From Oscheius sp. JU75 (lineage: Eukaryota > Nematoda > Chromadorea > Rhabditida > Rhabditidae): a stretch of 64,000 nucleotides of DNA. Below are positions 13,201 through 24,600 of the stretch, piece by piece; position 1 is the stretch's first letter; each line of letters opens with the position of its first letter. The notes beneath the pieces were generated by a model that saw only the letters and a program-made list of their open reading frames with translations, had not been told where the DNA came from and searched no databases. Both the position numbers and the translations under genes were made by a program. The stretch covers positions 7,812,001-7,876,000 of the forward strand of contig JASJZC010000004.1 of NCBI GenBank assembly GCA_037178855.1. Reading direction: 5' to 3'.

Positions 13201-13956
13201 CATTGTCTCTCACTCTCCTTCTATCCCTGTCTCTGACTCTCTGTCCCTCTCTCTAAGCAAACTCTCTTCAGATTGCCCAATACCCATCACCCAGTCTCAG
13301 CCGTCACAGTCAGATGACTACTTTGAGTGCTGCCCAATCAACCGATATCCAGTACGATGAGCAGCCTACTGGGACTATCAAGAGAGCTCCAATGGACGTC
13401 GTGAGAAGGATATCACAGTCCGGATCCTCCAGATCGCCTAGCCTGGGAGGAGAAGACGAGGATTCAGATGAGGACTTTCCTGCTCCTCCTCCTCCTGTCT
13501 ATGCCCCGAGGACAACAGCACCAGTTGTTCTTCCACCTAAGGTAAGCTTAGAATATGACTCTTCCACTTTTCGCATACTTTGCTCTTGGTAGCCTAGTGG
13601 CTAAAGCGCTCGCCGGTCATCCAAAGCTCCCGGGTTCAGTTCCCGACAGACGAAAAACATTTTTCCTTCACGAAGGCTCCATTTTTCAGCCCGAACCAAG
13701 GCCACTACCCGCTGCTCCGCCACCGAAGCCCGTCTATCATGCTCCTGTGCCCGTGTCGCCTCTCGCCTCACCAGTTTCCAGCGTGGCGAGCAGTCAAATG
13801 AGTCAGGCCAACACTCCCAGAAAACAGCCACCCCCACCGCCCCCAAAACGTTCTGATGCGACGAAGGTACAGTCTGTGCAGTCTCCCGGACCCCATATGA
13901 ACGATCTGGAGGCTGCTTTGGCCAGACGACGAGAAAAGATGGCGCAGCAGGTTTAG
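1240..13956 (+). CDS. mig-10: MIG-10/RIAM/lamellipodin (MRL) family adaptor, 11-exon model
   Basis: MRL proteins bind Ras-family GTPases and phosphoinositides at the leading edge and recruit Ena/VASP to drive actin-based migration and axon guidance. Exons by splice signal and phase: 1240-1313, 4618-4771, 5572-5727, 9265-9376, 10425-10606, 11168-11350, 11919-12092, 12152-12347, 12530-13143, 13272-13541, 13690-13956; the total is 2382 nt (793 aa). The Ras-association domain runs over exons 7-8 ([32 protein letters not shown]). The PH domain is in exon 9 ([41 protein letters not shown]). The tail is proline-rich ([17 protein letters not shown]). The last eight exons are firm. The first three rest on phase agreement and an acidic N-terminus like that of lamellipodin. 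An ATG right after an acceptor at 9265 could start a 665-aa isoform. Confidence 0.88.
1314..4617 (+). other. long intron of mig-10 5' region, no other gene seen
   Basis: Simple-sequence TCTGTCTC tracts (2800-3010) and ordinary unique DNA. Open frames here are low-complexity or lack conserved content. Confidence 0.5.
3953..3976. repeat. (GA)n microsatellite
   Basis: A short uninterrupted GA run inside the presumed mig-10 5' intron. Confidence 0.85.
4978..5046 (+). repeat. tRNA-like element (degenerate)
   Basis: An A-box-like tggcctagtggtc and a B-box-like ggattagattccc at tRNA spacing, but the acceptor and T stems do not pair. This suggests a tRNA-derived repeat rather than a working tRNA gene. 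Confidence 0.5.
7233..7283. repeat. dispersed palindromic repeat, copy 1
   Basis: The left arm atgttctacaaagttgtag and the right arm acctacaccttagcagaacat are imperfect inverted copies about 10 nt apart. A related, weaker hairpin follows at about 7480-7525. Other copies are listed at 10688, 17442, 33707, 51609, 51788, 55672 and 58593. Confidence 0.7.
8655..8735 (+). repeat. tRNA-like element (degenerate)
   Basis: A strong B-box (gggttcgacccc) and short complementary ends (ttcgc ... gcgaa). The anticodon arm does not fold, so this is probably a decayed tRNA-derived sequence. Confidence 0.45.
9265..9376 (+). promoter_or_regulatory. mig-10: alternative start exon of mig-10 (possible trans-splice site)
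   Basis: The sequence tttcag at 9259-9264 is followed directly by ATG. The exon reads in frame to SMSNLK and leaves one base that joins exon 10425 to give [11 protein letters not shown], as at the same place in lamellipodin. Nematode mig-10 is known to use several alternative 5' ends; whether this one is an internal exon or a spliced-leader start cannot be told from DNA alone. Confidence 0.5.
9480..10097. repeat. perfect (GAGACA)n hexanucleotide array, ~103 copies
   Basis: About 615 bp of perfect GAGACA units with no visible interruption, inside the intron between mig-10 exons 9265-9376 and 10425-10606. It creates spurious open frames of alternating Arg-Asp or Leu-Cys on both strands. The strand that forms mig-10 RNA is purine-rich (GAGACA). 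Array length in the assembly may be a collapsed or expanded estimate. Confidence 0.97.
10688..10738. repeat. dispersed palindromic repeat, best-formed copy
   Basis: atgttttgcaaagttg ... tacaactttgcaaaacat is close to a perfect inverted repeat. It is followed at about 10822-10865 by a second shared block (gcgtacgacgcaaacttgcg) that has a counterpart near 7350-7400 and near 17580-17610. Confidence 0.75.
13583..13655 (+). repeat. tRNA-like element in mig-10 intron
   Basis: An A-box-like tagcctagtggctaaagcg and a B-box-like gggttcagttccc at tRNA spacing, followed by a T-run. It sits in the 148-nt intron before the last mig-10 exon. The acceptor stem does not pair, so I read it as a tRNA-derived repeat. 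Confidence 0.5.
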
Positions 13957-13967
13957 AGAGTCATGGA

Positions 13968-13973
13968 AATAAA
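13968..13973 (+). other. poly(A) signal of mig-10
   Basis: AATAAA lies 12 nt after the mig-10 stop codon at 13954-13956. Confidence 0.7.
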
Positions 13974-14065
13974 CCCCGTTCCGGTGTTCTTTGCTCATTG
14001 TTTCCCCTTCCCTTCCCTCTTATCTACACATTGCCATGTTCAACATGTGATTGACAGTAAAGATA

Positions 14066-14071
14066 TTTATT
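14066..14071 (-). other. poly(A) signal of the small secreted gene
   Basis: On the minus strand AATAAA lies about 15 nt beyond the stop codon of the Cys-rich gene. It and the mig-10 signal at 13968 mark convergent 3' ends about 100 bp apart. Confidence 0.65.
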
Positions 14072-14085
14072 GACCGGCCTCTCTC

Positions 14086-14470
14086 AGGTGCACAGGAATT
14101 CAACGGCGTTGAAACAGGAAGCGTCCGGGACGGCTCGGCAGGTACAGAGAGACAGCTGCTCGCAGTAGGTGGCTGAAACGAGAGGGTACGCGTGAGACAG
14201 GATGAGTGAGGCTTACTGTAGGGATTGATGGAAGTTCTCATGATGCAGTGACTACAGTGCTCGGCAGCACAGAGAGCATTGCCGGAACATTCAGAGTTGA
14301 TCTGGGCGGCGGAGCATTTGGCCTCGGAGGGGAAGATATCTGGAACTGTCTGTGTCCCTATGCCTCACTGTCTCTGTCTCTCTGTCCCCACGAAAAACCA
14401 ACGTTTCATCGGTAGATTCGCCGAAGCTGTGACGAGAAGAGCCGAGAGAAGAAGAAGTCGGTCTGTCATG
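14086..14470 (-). CDS. small secreted cysteine-rich protein, unrecognised
   Basis: Three-exon model on the minus strand: the first exon begins at 14470 with a clear signal peptide (MTDRLLLLSALLVTASA). The second exon, about 14222-14340, contains SEAKCSAAQINSECSGNALC. The third, about 14086-14176, contains YCEQLSLCTCRAVPD and ends FLCT-stop. The mature chain is about 70 residues with ten cysteines, so five disulfides are possible. The boundary between the first two exons is uncertain; a donor just after MK of the leader would keep frame. I know no family with this spacing. It sits between the convergent 3' ends of mig-10 and the K+ channel, with its own poly(A) signal. It could be a short extracellular or antimicrobial-type peptide, but nothing proves a function. 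Confidence 0.6.
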
Positions 14471-14596
14471 ACGGAATGACACGGAATGAGAGAAAGATGA
14501 ATACATGCATAGCCAATAGGGTGAAAAACACTTTTGGCTGATTGTTTGGTACGTAATATTTATAGCAGAGGGGGACAGAAAACAGTAGAATAGAGA

Positions 14597-17500
14597 TCAT
14601 ACACGATGTCGGCGAGACTGGTGATGATGGTGATGGACGTCGTCATCCCGTTTCGACGAGCCCGAACTGATCGTCCGCTTATCCTAGAACCTTTTGAAAA
14701 TAGGAGAGAGTCAGGAAAGACTCACGTAGATCTCATTCCTCTCCTCGCTCAATTCCTCGTCGTCTTCCTCGATCATGTCATCGTCAAAGTCCGATTCTGA
14801 GTCGGACGACTCCTCTCGCACTGGAAATGAACTGTTGCGGGAGTCAAGATGTCAGAGTGCAGATCACCGTCTCTCTGTCTCTCTGTCTCTCGTCTCTCTG
14901 TTCGGGTGTCAAGATGTACTCTCTCTCTCCTCCACACTCACATGCCAGACATTCACACGACAGTAAGCATACTGCTGTTCTGGAAGGTGCCAAACACGAA
15001 GATGGTGTGCTTCACAATTGCGTAGTTCAGATGAATGGGGCGGACTAAAAGCAGTAAGCAAAGCAGATGACTTGCGGAGTACTGGCATGATCTCTTACCT
15101 AGGATTCCAATCTTCTGTCCGAGCCATCTGGCCTTTTGGACGACGTCGTCTTGCATCAACTTGAAGCACATGGCGATGAGAGCCATTCCGAAGAGGAGGT
15201 AAAGGGCACAGACTATCAGTTTTTCCTGGAAGAAGGGAGTGAAACAGAGACAGAGACATACCTGAGAGGCTTCATCCAGAGATTGTCCCGGCACAATGTC
15301 CCCGAATCCGATGGTACTCAAGGTGATAAAACAGTAGTAGGCTCCATCGAAGGGAATCCAACCCTCCCACCAGGAGAATAAGGCCGCTCCACCCGAGATA
15401 AAGGCAAAAACTATGCAGATTCCCACAGAAACGGGCATCTTCTCCTCCCCACGCGAGTAGCCAGCCCTTCTGAGAGAATGCAGGGACATTTCGTCGGACC
15501 TGTCAGATCTCTCAGATCTGTAGGATCGGCCGTCAAACTCGCGCAGCCGACGACCCATGCTTCCATCCATACTGGTCTGTTTTCGGGCAACTTTCCTGTC
15601 CACATCATCCTCGTCGGAGAAGGACAGCTGCATTGAAGTCTCCTCAGTTCTCTCGACATCACTTCGGACATCGTCCTCTTTGCTTTTTGAGATTATGACA
15701 TTGGGAAGGTTCTCGTCTCTTCTTCTCCTGAAAATAGATCTATGTCTCTCTGTCTCTAGCCTACCTCTTCTCATGTACCAGCTCCTGAAAGGCTGAGGGA
15801 GAACCGCCAATAGTTTTCAGGTCAACAATATCAAAATCTTGATGCCCACGGACCAAAGTTCCTCCCTTGACCTCTCGAGCTGGACTGTCTGCATGTTTTT
15901 GTCTTCCTCGTCTTCTTGACCGCCGTTCTTCGAGCTCCTGAAGAGCAATGTGTTCAATGGCAGCTGTGGTTGAGGATTTCTGGAGCTGCATCCTGGAAAG
16001 GAGACTTTTCGATTGGTTCTGTCACTCTGTCTCATTGATCTGTGTCAAAGCAATGTTTTCCTGCGAAACAGTATCTGAACCACGATGTCCAGATTCAAAA
16101 CCATGACAAAATGTCTCTACCTTTTAGGATAGGCATTCCTTTGAAGCGTCCCATTGGGGCTCCTAGAGATTTTCCGCCTGCCCGGCAGTGACATCGAATC
16201 CACTTGGGTTCTTGGCTGCTCATATCTGACAATTGTATTCTTCACAAGATCAAAGCTAAATGACGAACCGCCCACCAAAACTGCGAAGACTCTTGTTATC
16301 GCTCGGTTTCGATTTGGACCTCAAGGATGCGTGTCTCCTCATAGTGTTGTAGCGTTGATTAGATCGGGCAGAGTGGGCTGTAATGTAGGATGGAATGAGA
16401 ATGAGGAAGAACTTTACCGCGTTTGATGTTTGCGGCAGCATTAGGGTGGTAGCGGAAGGACAGAGCTGCTCTCCGGACTCGACGACGATTCTGAACTGTT
16501 CTTGGAAGAGAGGCAGCCAGACAAAAAGACAGTGAGACAGATGGACAGAGAGACTGAGAGACATAGAAACAGGTACAAAACGACAGAGACACCGACACTG
16601 TGAAACAGAGGGACAAAAAGACTGAAAGACGTAGAGACTGAGAAACAGGGACAGAGGACCTGAAAGACAGTTCGCTCACCTTCTGCCAACGACAGTAGGC
16701 ACAGCAGACTTTAAAGTAGATGTAAGTGAAGATTTGAGCAAGGGTTTCGGCAATGTTGGCCAGACAGAGAAGCATTAGCGGTATCCCGATCATTGCGTAT
16801 AGAATGGTCAACAGGCGACCAATCTCAGTTTTTGGGCAAATATGACCGTAGCCTGGAACATTGATACTTACGGAGAGGATGAGCCATCGTAAAGAATCGT
16901 GGCAGATAGGAGTAATAGAAACTGTCTCTGTCTCTCTATTCCAAAGTACATATTCTGTTCGCGTGTCGTTTACCCCCGGGTCGAAAAGCTGTCATCTGGG
17001 CTTTGCTTGCCCTCTCTCCCGCATTGCCCAGTCCGATTTCCGCCTTGTCAAAGCATTTCGAGACAAGAGGGAGAGACAGAGAGGATGAGTCGATAGCTGA
17101 CTATGTTATGACCCAGTTGCTCATCTTTGATTCAACAAGCGCAATACTGCCTAAATAGATACCTCCGACCGTTAATCATACGCCCCCTTGGACGTCAATA
17201 GGGGGTGCTCCCAACTGGGAGGGTATTCCCGTCAGAAATTAGCGTTGATTGTGCACTGCTGCTTCCGATAGGGCTATTTGGAAGCAGGGCGATGTTTGTG
17301 ACTGACCTATTGTTGTGAAGACGGTGATGGAATAGAGCAGAGCTCCTGAGAAGGTCCATTGGTAGCGGACACGGACGTCTGCCAGCTCGTCGTAGCCTAA
17401 AGACACCGCTTTTGGCGTTAAGAAGTGATTTTTTAGTTTTTATGTTTTGCAAAGTTGTTGAGCAGAACGAAAATTACAAGTTTCTAGAACATGGAAAAAC

Positions 17501-18215
17501 GTGAAAACTTTGTTTTTGTACTCAAAAGTAACAAAGAAAGAAAATATAATTTTGCTCGTCGCCACGCAAATGACCTCTAGGTACGCCGCGAGTTTGCGTA
17601 CTCTATCATTTGAAGCATTAATGCGTATAAATATAGTTGACGCCAAATTCCGTACATTCTGTAGAAGTCTTTCAAGTCATTTTTCGGTCTCAAGACGTGA
17701 TTTTCATAACTTCATATACTGCAAAGTTATAGATTCCGATCCGCTCTACAGCATGGCTAAACTCCTGAGACCGAAAATTGCCTACAGACCAAAAAAGAGA
17801 CCGACCTTCAAAATTTACAGCGTCCACCAGCAGCTTTTCATATTTCTTGAGCAATTTGTGAGCTACCCGTTTGACTTCGTGCTCCTCAATCACGACCATC
17901 GACTCGTTGGTTATGTAGCCATAAACATCATTGACGACCTGAACGAGACCTCCTTACAGTAATCCAAAATATTCAGGAAACCTTCCAAGTATCGTTGCGA
18001 ATGTGACCCTGAAAGCCAAGTTCGTGAGGGTACTCGATGGCCTGGAACATAAAGGCTCCAAGGACGGCATAGACTGCGACCATGAGACAGAGACCGACAT
18101 GGGTCACGAGGAAAGTTGTGGCCTAAAAGTGATGGGTGTATAGTAAGAAGTAAGGGCATACTTTTTTGACAAAGGTCGTAATCCGTAGGCACAGCGACCG
18201 GATCTCGTCACGCAT
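14597..18215 (-). CDS. TWK-type two-pore-domain potassium channel 1
   Basis: A K2P leak channel: two pore loops per subunit, dimer in the plasma membrane, setting resting potential. Thirteen exons by hand. It begins at 18215 with [18 protein letters not shown], then TM1 ([19 protein letters not shown]) and an extracellular cap. Pore 1 is TTIGYGHICP, split by an intron at the TTI/GYG codon (17307 / 16852). TM2-TM3 ([20 protein letters not shown]) follow, then a long basic and acidic cytosolic loop (16490-15480), TM3 ([17 protein letters not shown]), pore 2 [10 protein letters not shown] (about 15290) and TM4. The tail is acidic then His-rich ([22 protein letters not shown]) and ends at 14597. 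Both selectivity filters look intact. Which TWK paralogue it is cannot be told. Two dispersed palindromic repeats lie in the 409-nt intron at 17397-17805. Confidence 0.88.
17442..17492. repeat. dispersed palindromic repeat in TWK-1 intron
   Basis: atgttttgcaaagttgttg ... attacaagtttctagaacat; imperfect arms of the same family as 10688-10738. A further half-copy lies at about 17706-17757. Related flanking sequence (acgcaaatgac ... gcgagtttgcgtac) follows. Confidence 0.65.
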
Positions 18216-18659
18216 TTCAGTCGATCATCTGTCTGTTTGCGGAGCAGGTACTGGATATACTGGAAGAGTCTGGTCGAAAGAGGCAAGAAGCGAGCGAGTC
18301 AAGTAGTCTTGCAATCTGTGCCTCTGTTTCTCTGTCTCTCTGTCATTTTGTCTCTATCTGTCTCTCTATCTTCCTGTCTCTGTGGGTCTCTGTCTATCTA
18401 TGTCGCTGTCTGTCTATCTGTCTCGCTGTCTGTCTATCTCTTTCTCAATAAGAAGATACAGGTAGAAACAGTATCTTGTTCGGGAACACCAAAAATCTTA
18501 AAATAGATGCTCTATACACGAGAAACAGCCGAATAGGTACGGGGAGGAGCCGCGACAGCACTCCCCAAGGACCACAAAACGGGATCGATGAGGGCTCTGG
18601 CCCACTTGAAAAGTCTCTTTCTCAAAGTGTCAAGCCAAGGAAACACATGTGGGATTTCT

Positions 18660-21600
18660 CTATCCGAACAGAGAGTTATGGGACGAGTGATGATGCTTCG
18701 CCGAAATTATGCGGCTGGCGGGACAGGGAACCGCCAGGCTGAGACCGCTGAAGGTGTCTCTGCAAACGAACAGGTATAGGTATGTTGGTACTAGAACTTG
18801 CCTAGAATGAGAGAGTGTGTCAATGAGACCAGTTGGCTTCTCGAGCTGATCTTGGGGCTTTGTAAGGGCATGTCTCTCTCCCTGACCACCTTGGAAGGTA
18901 GCTCGATTCTGTGTGGTAGCCTCCATTGCTCCAGTCGGCTTTTCGAACTGATCCTGAGGCTTTGTGACCGTATGCCTCTCTCCAACTCCTCCTTGATAAG
19001 CTTCTCTGTTCTGAGTTGTAGTATCCATTAGACCAGTCGGCTTCTCGAACTGATCTTGGGGCTTGGTAACCACAAATCTCTCTCCAACTCCTCCTTGGAA
19101 GGTTGACCGATTCTGGGTCGTGGTATCCATTGCTCCGGTAGGCTTCTCGAACTGATCCTGTGGCTTTGTTACAGTGTGTCTCTCTCCAATTCCTCCTTGG
19201 AAAGTCGCCCGGTTTTGAGTAGTTCCATCAAAGGCAGCTGTCGATTTCTCATACTGGTCTCTTGGTCTTGATACTTCAAACCGTTCTCCCATACCACCTT
19301 GGAAAGAAGCTTTGCTCTGAGTAGTTCCATCCATTAGACCAGTGGGTTTGGCGAATTGATCTTGAGGCTTGGCAACAACAAATCTCTCCCCAGATCCTCC
19401 TTGAAAAGCCACCCGGTTTTGTGTAGTTCCATCAAAGGCGGCTGTCGACTTCTTGTACTGATCCTTTGGTCTTGTGGCTTGGAATCTTTCTCCCATACCG
19501 CCTTGGAAGGTAGACTTGTTCAATGTAGTACCATCGAAGGGATCTGTTGACTTTTGAAACTGGTCTCTAGGCTTAGTAACTTCGTGTCTCTCTCCAGCAC
19601 CACCTTGAAAAGAAGCCCTGTTCTGAGTGGTAGTGCTCATAGTTCCCGTTGGCTTCTCAAACTGATCCTGTGGCTTCGTGATCGTGTGTCGCTCTGCAAA
19701 TCCTCCTTGGAAAGAAGCTCTGTTTTGAGTAGTTCCATCGAATGTATCGGTGGACTTCTCGTACTGATCCTTTGGTTTTGTGGCTAGGAATCTATCACCA
19801 GTTCCTCCTTGGAAGGTTGCTCGATTCTGAGTGGTGGTATCCATAGCTCCTGTAGGCTTCTCGAGCTGGTCCTGAGGTTTTGCTACTTCGTGTCTTTCTC
19901 CAACACCTCCTTGGAAAGCAACGCTGTTCTGGGTAGTAGTATCCATCGTCCCTGATGGCTTCTCGAACTGATCCCTTGGCTTGGTCACTTCAAACCTCTC
20001 TCCAGTGCCTCCCTGAAAGGCAGCGCGATTTTGAGTAGTTCCATCAAAGGCAGCTGTCGACTTCTCGTACTGATCCTTTGGTCTTGTGGCTTGGAATCTT
20101 TCTCCCATACCGCCTTGGAAAGTTGACTTGTTCAGTGTAGTACCGTCGAAGGGGTCAGTTGACTTTTGAAACTGGTCTTGGGGCTTCGCAACTACGTGTC
20201 TCTCTCCAACTCCTCCTTGGAACTGACTTCTACTCTGTGTCGTTCCATCGAACGGATCCGTCGACTTTTCGTACTGGTCTCTTGGTCTTGACATCTCGAA
20301 CCGTTCTCCCATACCACCTTGGAAAGAAGCTTTGCTCTGAGTAGTTCCATCCATTAGACCAGTGGGTTTGGCGAATTGATCTTGAGGTTTGGCAACAACA
20401 AATCTCTCCCCAGATCCTCCTTGAAAAGCCACCCGGTTTTGAGTAGTTCCATCGAAGGCAGCCGTTGACTTCTCGTACTGATCCTTGGGACGAGTCGACT
20501 GGAATCTTTCTCCAGCTCCGCCTTGAAAGGTAGACTGGTTCAGTGTAGTGCCGTCGAAGGGATCAGTTGACTTTTGAAACTGGTCTCGGGGCTTTGTAAC
20601 CACGTGTCTCTCTCCAACTCCTCCTTGGAAAGTGGCTCGGTTCTGAGTGATAGTATCCATCGTCCCTGATGGCTTCTCGAACTGATCCCTCGGCCTGGTC
20701 ACATCAAACCTTTCTCCAGTGCCTCCCAGGAAGATAGCTCGATTCTGTGTAGTGCCATCCATTGCTCCAGCCGGCATCTCGTACTGATCCTTCGGTTTTA
20801 TGACAGTGTGTCTCTCTCCAACTCCTCCTTGATAAGCTGCTCTGTTCTGAGTTGTAGTATCCATTAGACCAGTCGGCTTCTCGAACTGATCTTGGGGCTT
20901 GGTAACCACAAATCTCTCTCCAACTCCTCCTTGGAAGGCAGCCCGATTCTGTGTTGTCCCGCCAAACGCATCGGTCGATATTTCCCATTGGTCTCGAGGC
21001 TTTGTAATTTCATGTCTCTCTCCAGTGCCTCCCTGAAAGGCAGCGCGATTTTGAGTAGTTCCATCAAAGGCAGCTGTCGACATCTCGTACTGATCCTTTG
21101 GCCTTGTGGCTTGGGATCTTTCTCCCATACCTCCTTGGAAGGTAGACTTGTTCAGTGTAGTACCGTCGAAGGCGTCGGTCGATTTTTCCCACTGATCTTT
21201 CGGTCGAGTGACTTCGAATTTTTCTCCAATGCCCCCTTGGAAAGTTGACCGGTTCACGGTTGTCCCATCCAAAGGATCAGTAGACTTCTCCCAGTGGTCT
21301 TTGGGCTTTGTGATTCCGAATCTCTCTCCGATACCTCCTTGGAAGTGACTCTTACTTTGTGTTATCATATCCAGCGGATCTGTCGACTTTTCCCACTGGT
21401 CTTTGGGCTTAGTAGTCAGAAATCTCTCACCCGTACCGCCTTGAAATGCAGCTCTGTTTTGAGTGGTTCCATCGAAAGCATCCGTTGACTTCTCCCATTG
21501 ATCTCTTGGTCGAGTGGCTTGGAATCTGTTTCCTGTCCCTCCGACAAATTGACTTCTGTTTTGTGTAGTCATGTCCAACGGGTCTCTGGACGTCTCCCAT

Positions 21601-24600
21601 TGGTCTTTAGGCTTGATGATCCCGAATCTCTCTCCCGTACCGCCTTGGAACATTGCTCTGTTCTGAGTAATCATCTCCATACGATCAGTAGGCATCAACC
21701 ACTGGTCATGACGCTTTTTCATCTCAAAACGATCGCCAACTCCTCCATGGAAGGCATCCATACTTTCTGTTGTTGCGACCAGTGGATCGTTCGGCCATTC
21801 CCATTGGTCTTTGGGTCTTGTCACATGGTATCGCTCTCCTTCTCCTCCTTGGAACTGACTCTTGTTCTGAGTTCTTGTATCCAGAGGATCAGTCGACTTC
21901 TCCCATTGGTCCTTCGGTTTGATTATACCAAATCTCTCACCGGTACCTCCTTGAAATTGACTTTTGCTCTGTGTCATCATATCCAGAGGGTCTGTTGACT
22001 TTTCCCATTGATCTTTCGGTCGACTGAGTTCGAATCTTTCGCCAGGGCCACCTTGGAACATAGCCCTGTTAAATTTTGACTACAGCGAGTTCTAGATAGC
22101 TACCTGTTTTGAGTCATTCCATCCATCGGTCCGATTGACTTTACCCATTGATCCTTTGGTTTGGTGATAGCAAACCTCTCTCCAGTTCCTCCAACAAACT
22201 GTGTCCTGTTCTGAGTAACGGTATCGAGAGGGTCGGTGGACTTCTCCCATTGGTCTTCCGGTTTGGTAACTTGGAATCGTTCCCCGGTGCCTCCTTGAAA
22301 CTCGGATCTACTTTGACTAGTACCATCCATCAGCCCGGTTGACTTCTCCCATTGATCTTTAGGTCGACTGATCTCGAAGCGCTCTCCGGTCGCGCCTTGA
22401 AACGTCGATCTGTTCAGAGTAGTTCCATCCAGTGGATCAGTCGACTTCTCCCATTGATCCCTGGGCTTGATGATTCCGAATCTCTCTCCCGTACCACCTT
22501 GAAATTCAGTTCGGCTGTGGGTCATGGTATCCAAGGGGTCAGTAGACTTTTCCCATTGATCTTTGGGCTTCGTGATTCCATACCGTTCTCCAGCCCCTCC
22601 TTGGAAGACATCTCTGGGAAGAACTATCGAGAACACAGACATTTTGTTTACCTGTTCATTGTACTGTGAGGTATCGGATCATTTGGCCTCTCCCACTGGT
22701 CTTTCGGTCTCATAGCTTCGAATCGTTCTCCAGTCCCACCTTGGAACACTGCTCTGTAAGACTATTATTACACAGACTTCAAGCCTGTTACCTGTTTTGA
22801 GTTGTATCTTCCATCAGTCCGACTGCCTTTTCCCACTGGTCTTTCGGTCTAGTGGCTTGGAATCTTTCTCCGGATCCTCCAACAAACTGTGTCCTGTTTT
22901 GGGTAGCAGTCTCGAATGGATCAGTAGATTTCTCCCACTGATCCTTGGGTTTCATGATCACAAATCTCTCTCCAGTGCCTCCTTGAAACTCAGATCTGCT
23001 CTGACTAATACCATCCATTGGTCCTGTGGACTTTTCCCATTGGTCTTTGGGCTTCGTGATTCCAAATCTCTCTCCCGTACCACCTTGGAACTGACTCTTG
23101 CTCTGTGTCATCATGTCCAAAGGATCAGTAGACTTCTCCCATTGATCTTTGGGCTTCGTGATGCCAAATCTCTCTCCAGTTCCTCCTTGGAACTCCGATC
23201 TACTTTGGCTGATCCCATCCATTATTCCAGCCGACTTCTCCCACTGATCTTTTGGTCGGCTGATTTCGAATCTTTCGCCAGGACCGCCCTGGAACATTGC
23301 TCTGTAAGATTACTATTTAACTGACACCAAAGACTGTTACCTGTTTTGAGTAATTCCTTCCATCGCTCCTGCTGAATTCTCCCACTGGTCCTTGGGTCGA
23401 CTGATCTCGAATCTCTCTCCGACACCGCCTATGAACTGACTTCTACTCTGTGTCATTGTGTCAAGAGGGTCGCTCGACTTCTCCCACTGATCTTTCGGTC
23501 GACTGATCTCAAAGCGCTCTCCTGTCCCGCCTTGGAAAGTTGACCGATTCAGAGTAGTCCCATCGAGTGGATCTGTCGACTTCTCCCACTGGTCTCTCGG
23601 TCTGATAGCTTGAAATCTCTCCCCGGTACCGCCTTGGAAGACATCTCTGATAAGACCAATTCAGAACAAATCTTTATTTCTGTCTACCTGTTCATCGTAC
23701 TGTGAGACATCGGATCATTCGGTCGCTCCCACTGATCTTTTGGACGAGCTGCTTCATACCGTTCTCCAGTTCCGCCTTGGAAAGTGGCTCTATAAAACTA
23801 GAGTATTTGCGTAAAAAGATTCAAATTTACCTGTTATGAGTGGTTCCATCCATCTGTCCAGTCGACTTCTCCCACTGGTCTTTGGGCTTGGTAATTCCGA
23901 ATCTCTCACCGGTACCTCCCTGGAACTGACTCTTGCTCTGTGTCATCATATCCAGAGGATCAGTCGACTTCTCCCATTGGTCTTTGGGCCGACTGATCTC
24001 AAAACGCTCTCCAGTCCCGCCTTGGAACTGACTCTTGCTCTGTGTGATCGTATCCAGTGGATCAGTCGACTTCTCCCATTGGTCTTTCGGTCGAGTAATT
24101 TGGAATCTTTCTCCAGGACCTCCTTGAAAATTTGCTCTGTTCTGTGTGATCATATCCAGAGCATCTGTCGACTTCTCCCATTGATCCTTGGGCTTGATGA
24201 TTCCAAATCTCACTCCAGTACCTCCTTGGAATTCATTCCGACTATGAGTCATGGAATCCAAGGGCTCAGCCGATTTTTCCCACTGGTCTCTCGGTCTGGT
24301 AGCTTGAAACCGTTCTCCAGTGCCTCCTTGAAACTCCGATCTGCTCTGACTAATACCATCCATTGGTCCTGTGGACTTTTCCCATTGATCCTTCGGTCGA
24401 GTCATTCCAAATCTCTCTCCAGTGCCACCTTGAAACTCGGATCTGGTCTGGGTCATACCAGCCATCTGTCCCTGTGGCTTTTCCAATTGATCTCTTGGTC
24501 TGGCCGCTTCGAATCTCTCACCAGTACCTCCTTGGAATTGAGCTCTGCTGTGAGTCATGGCATCCAGAGGATCGGTTGACTTCTCCCACTGGTCCTGGGG

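Noticed and set aside
21498-21998. Long plus-strand frames opposite the 34-residue repeat gene (also 22797-23324, 23836-24579)
   Set aside because: Antisense shadows that arise because the coding repeat is periodic and lacks certain codons; they show no independent splice or domain signal.
18802-22065. CRISPR-like or satellite DNA interpretation of the regular 102-bp repeat
   Set aside because: The repeats keep an open frame with conserved residues and exon-phase boundaries, so they are protein-coding.
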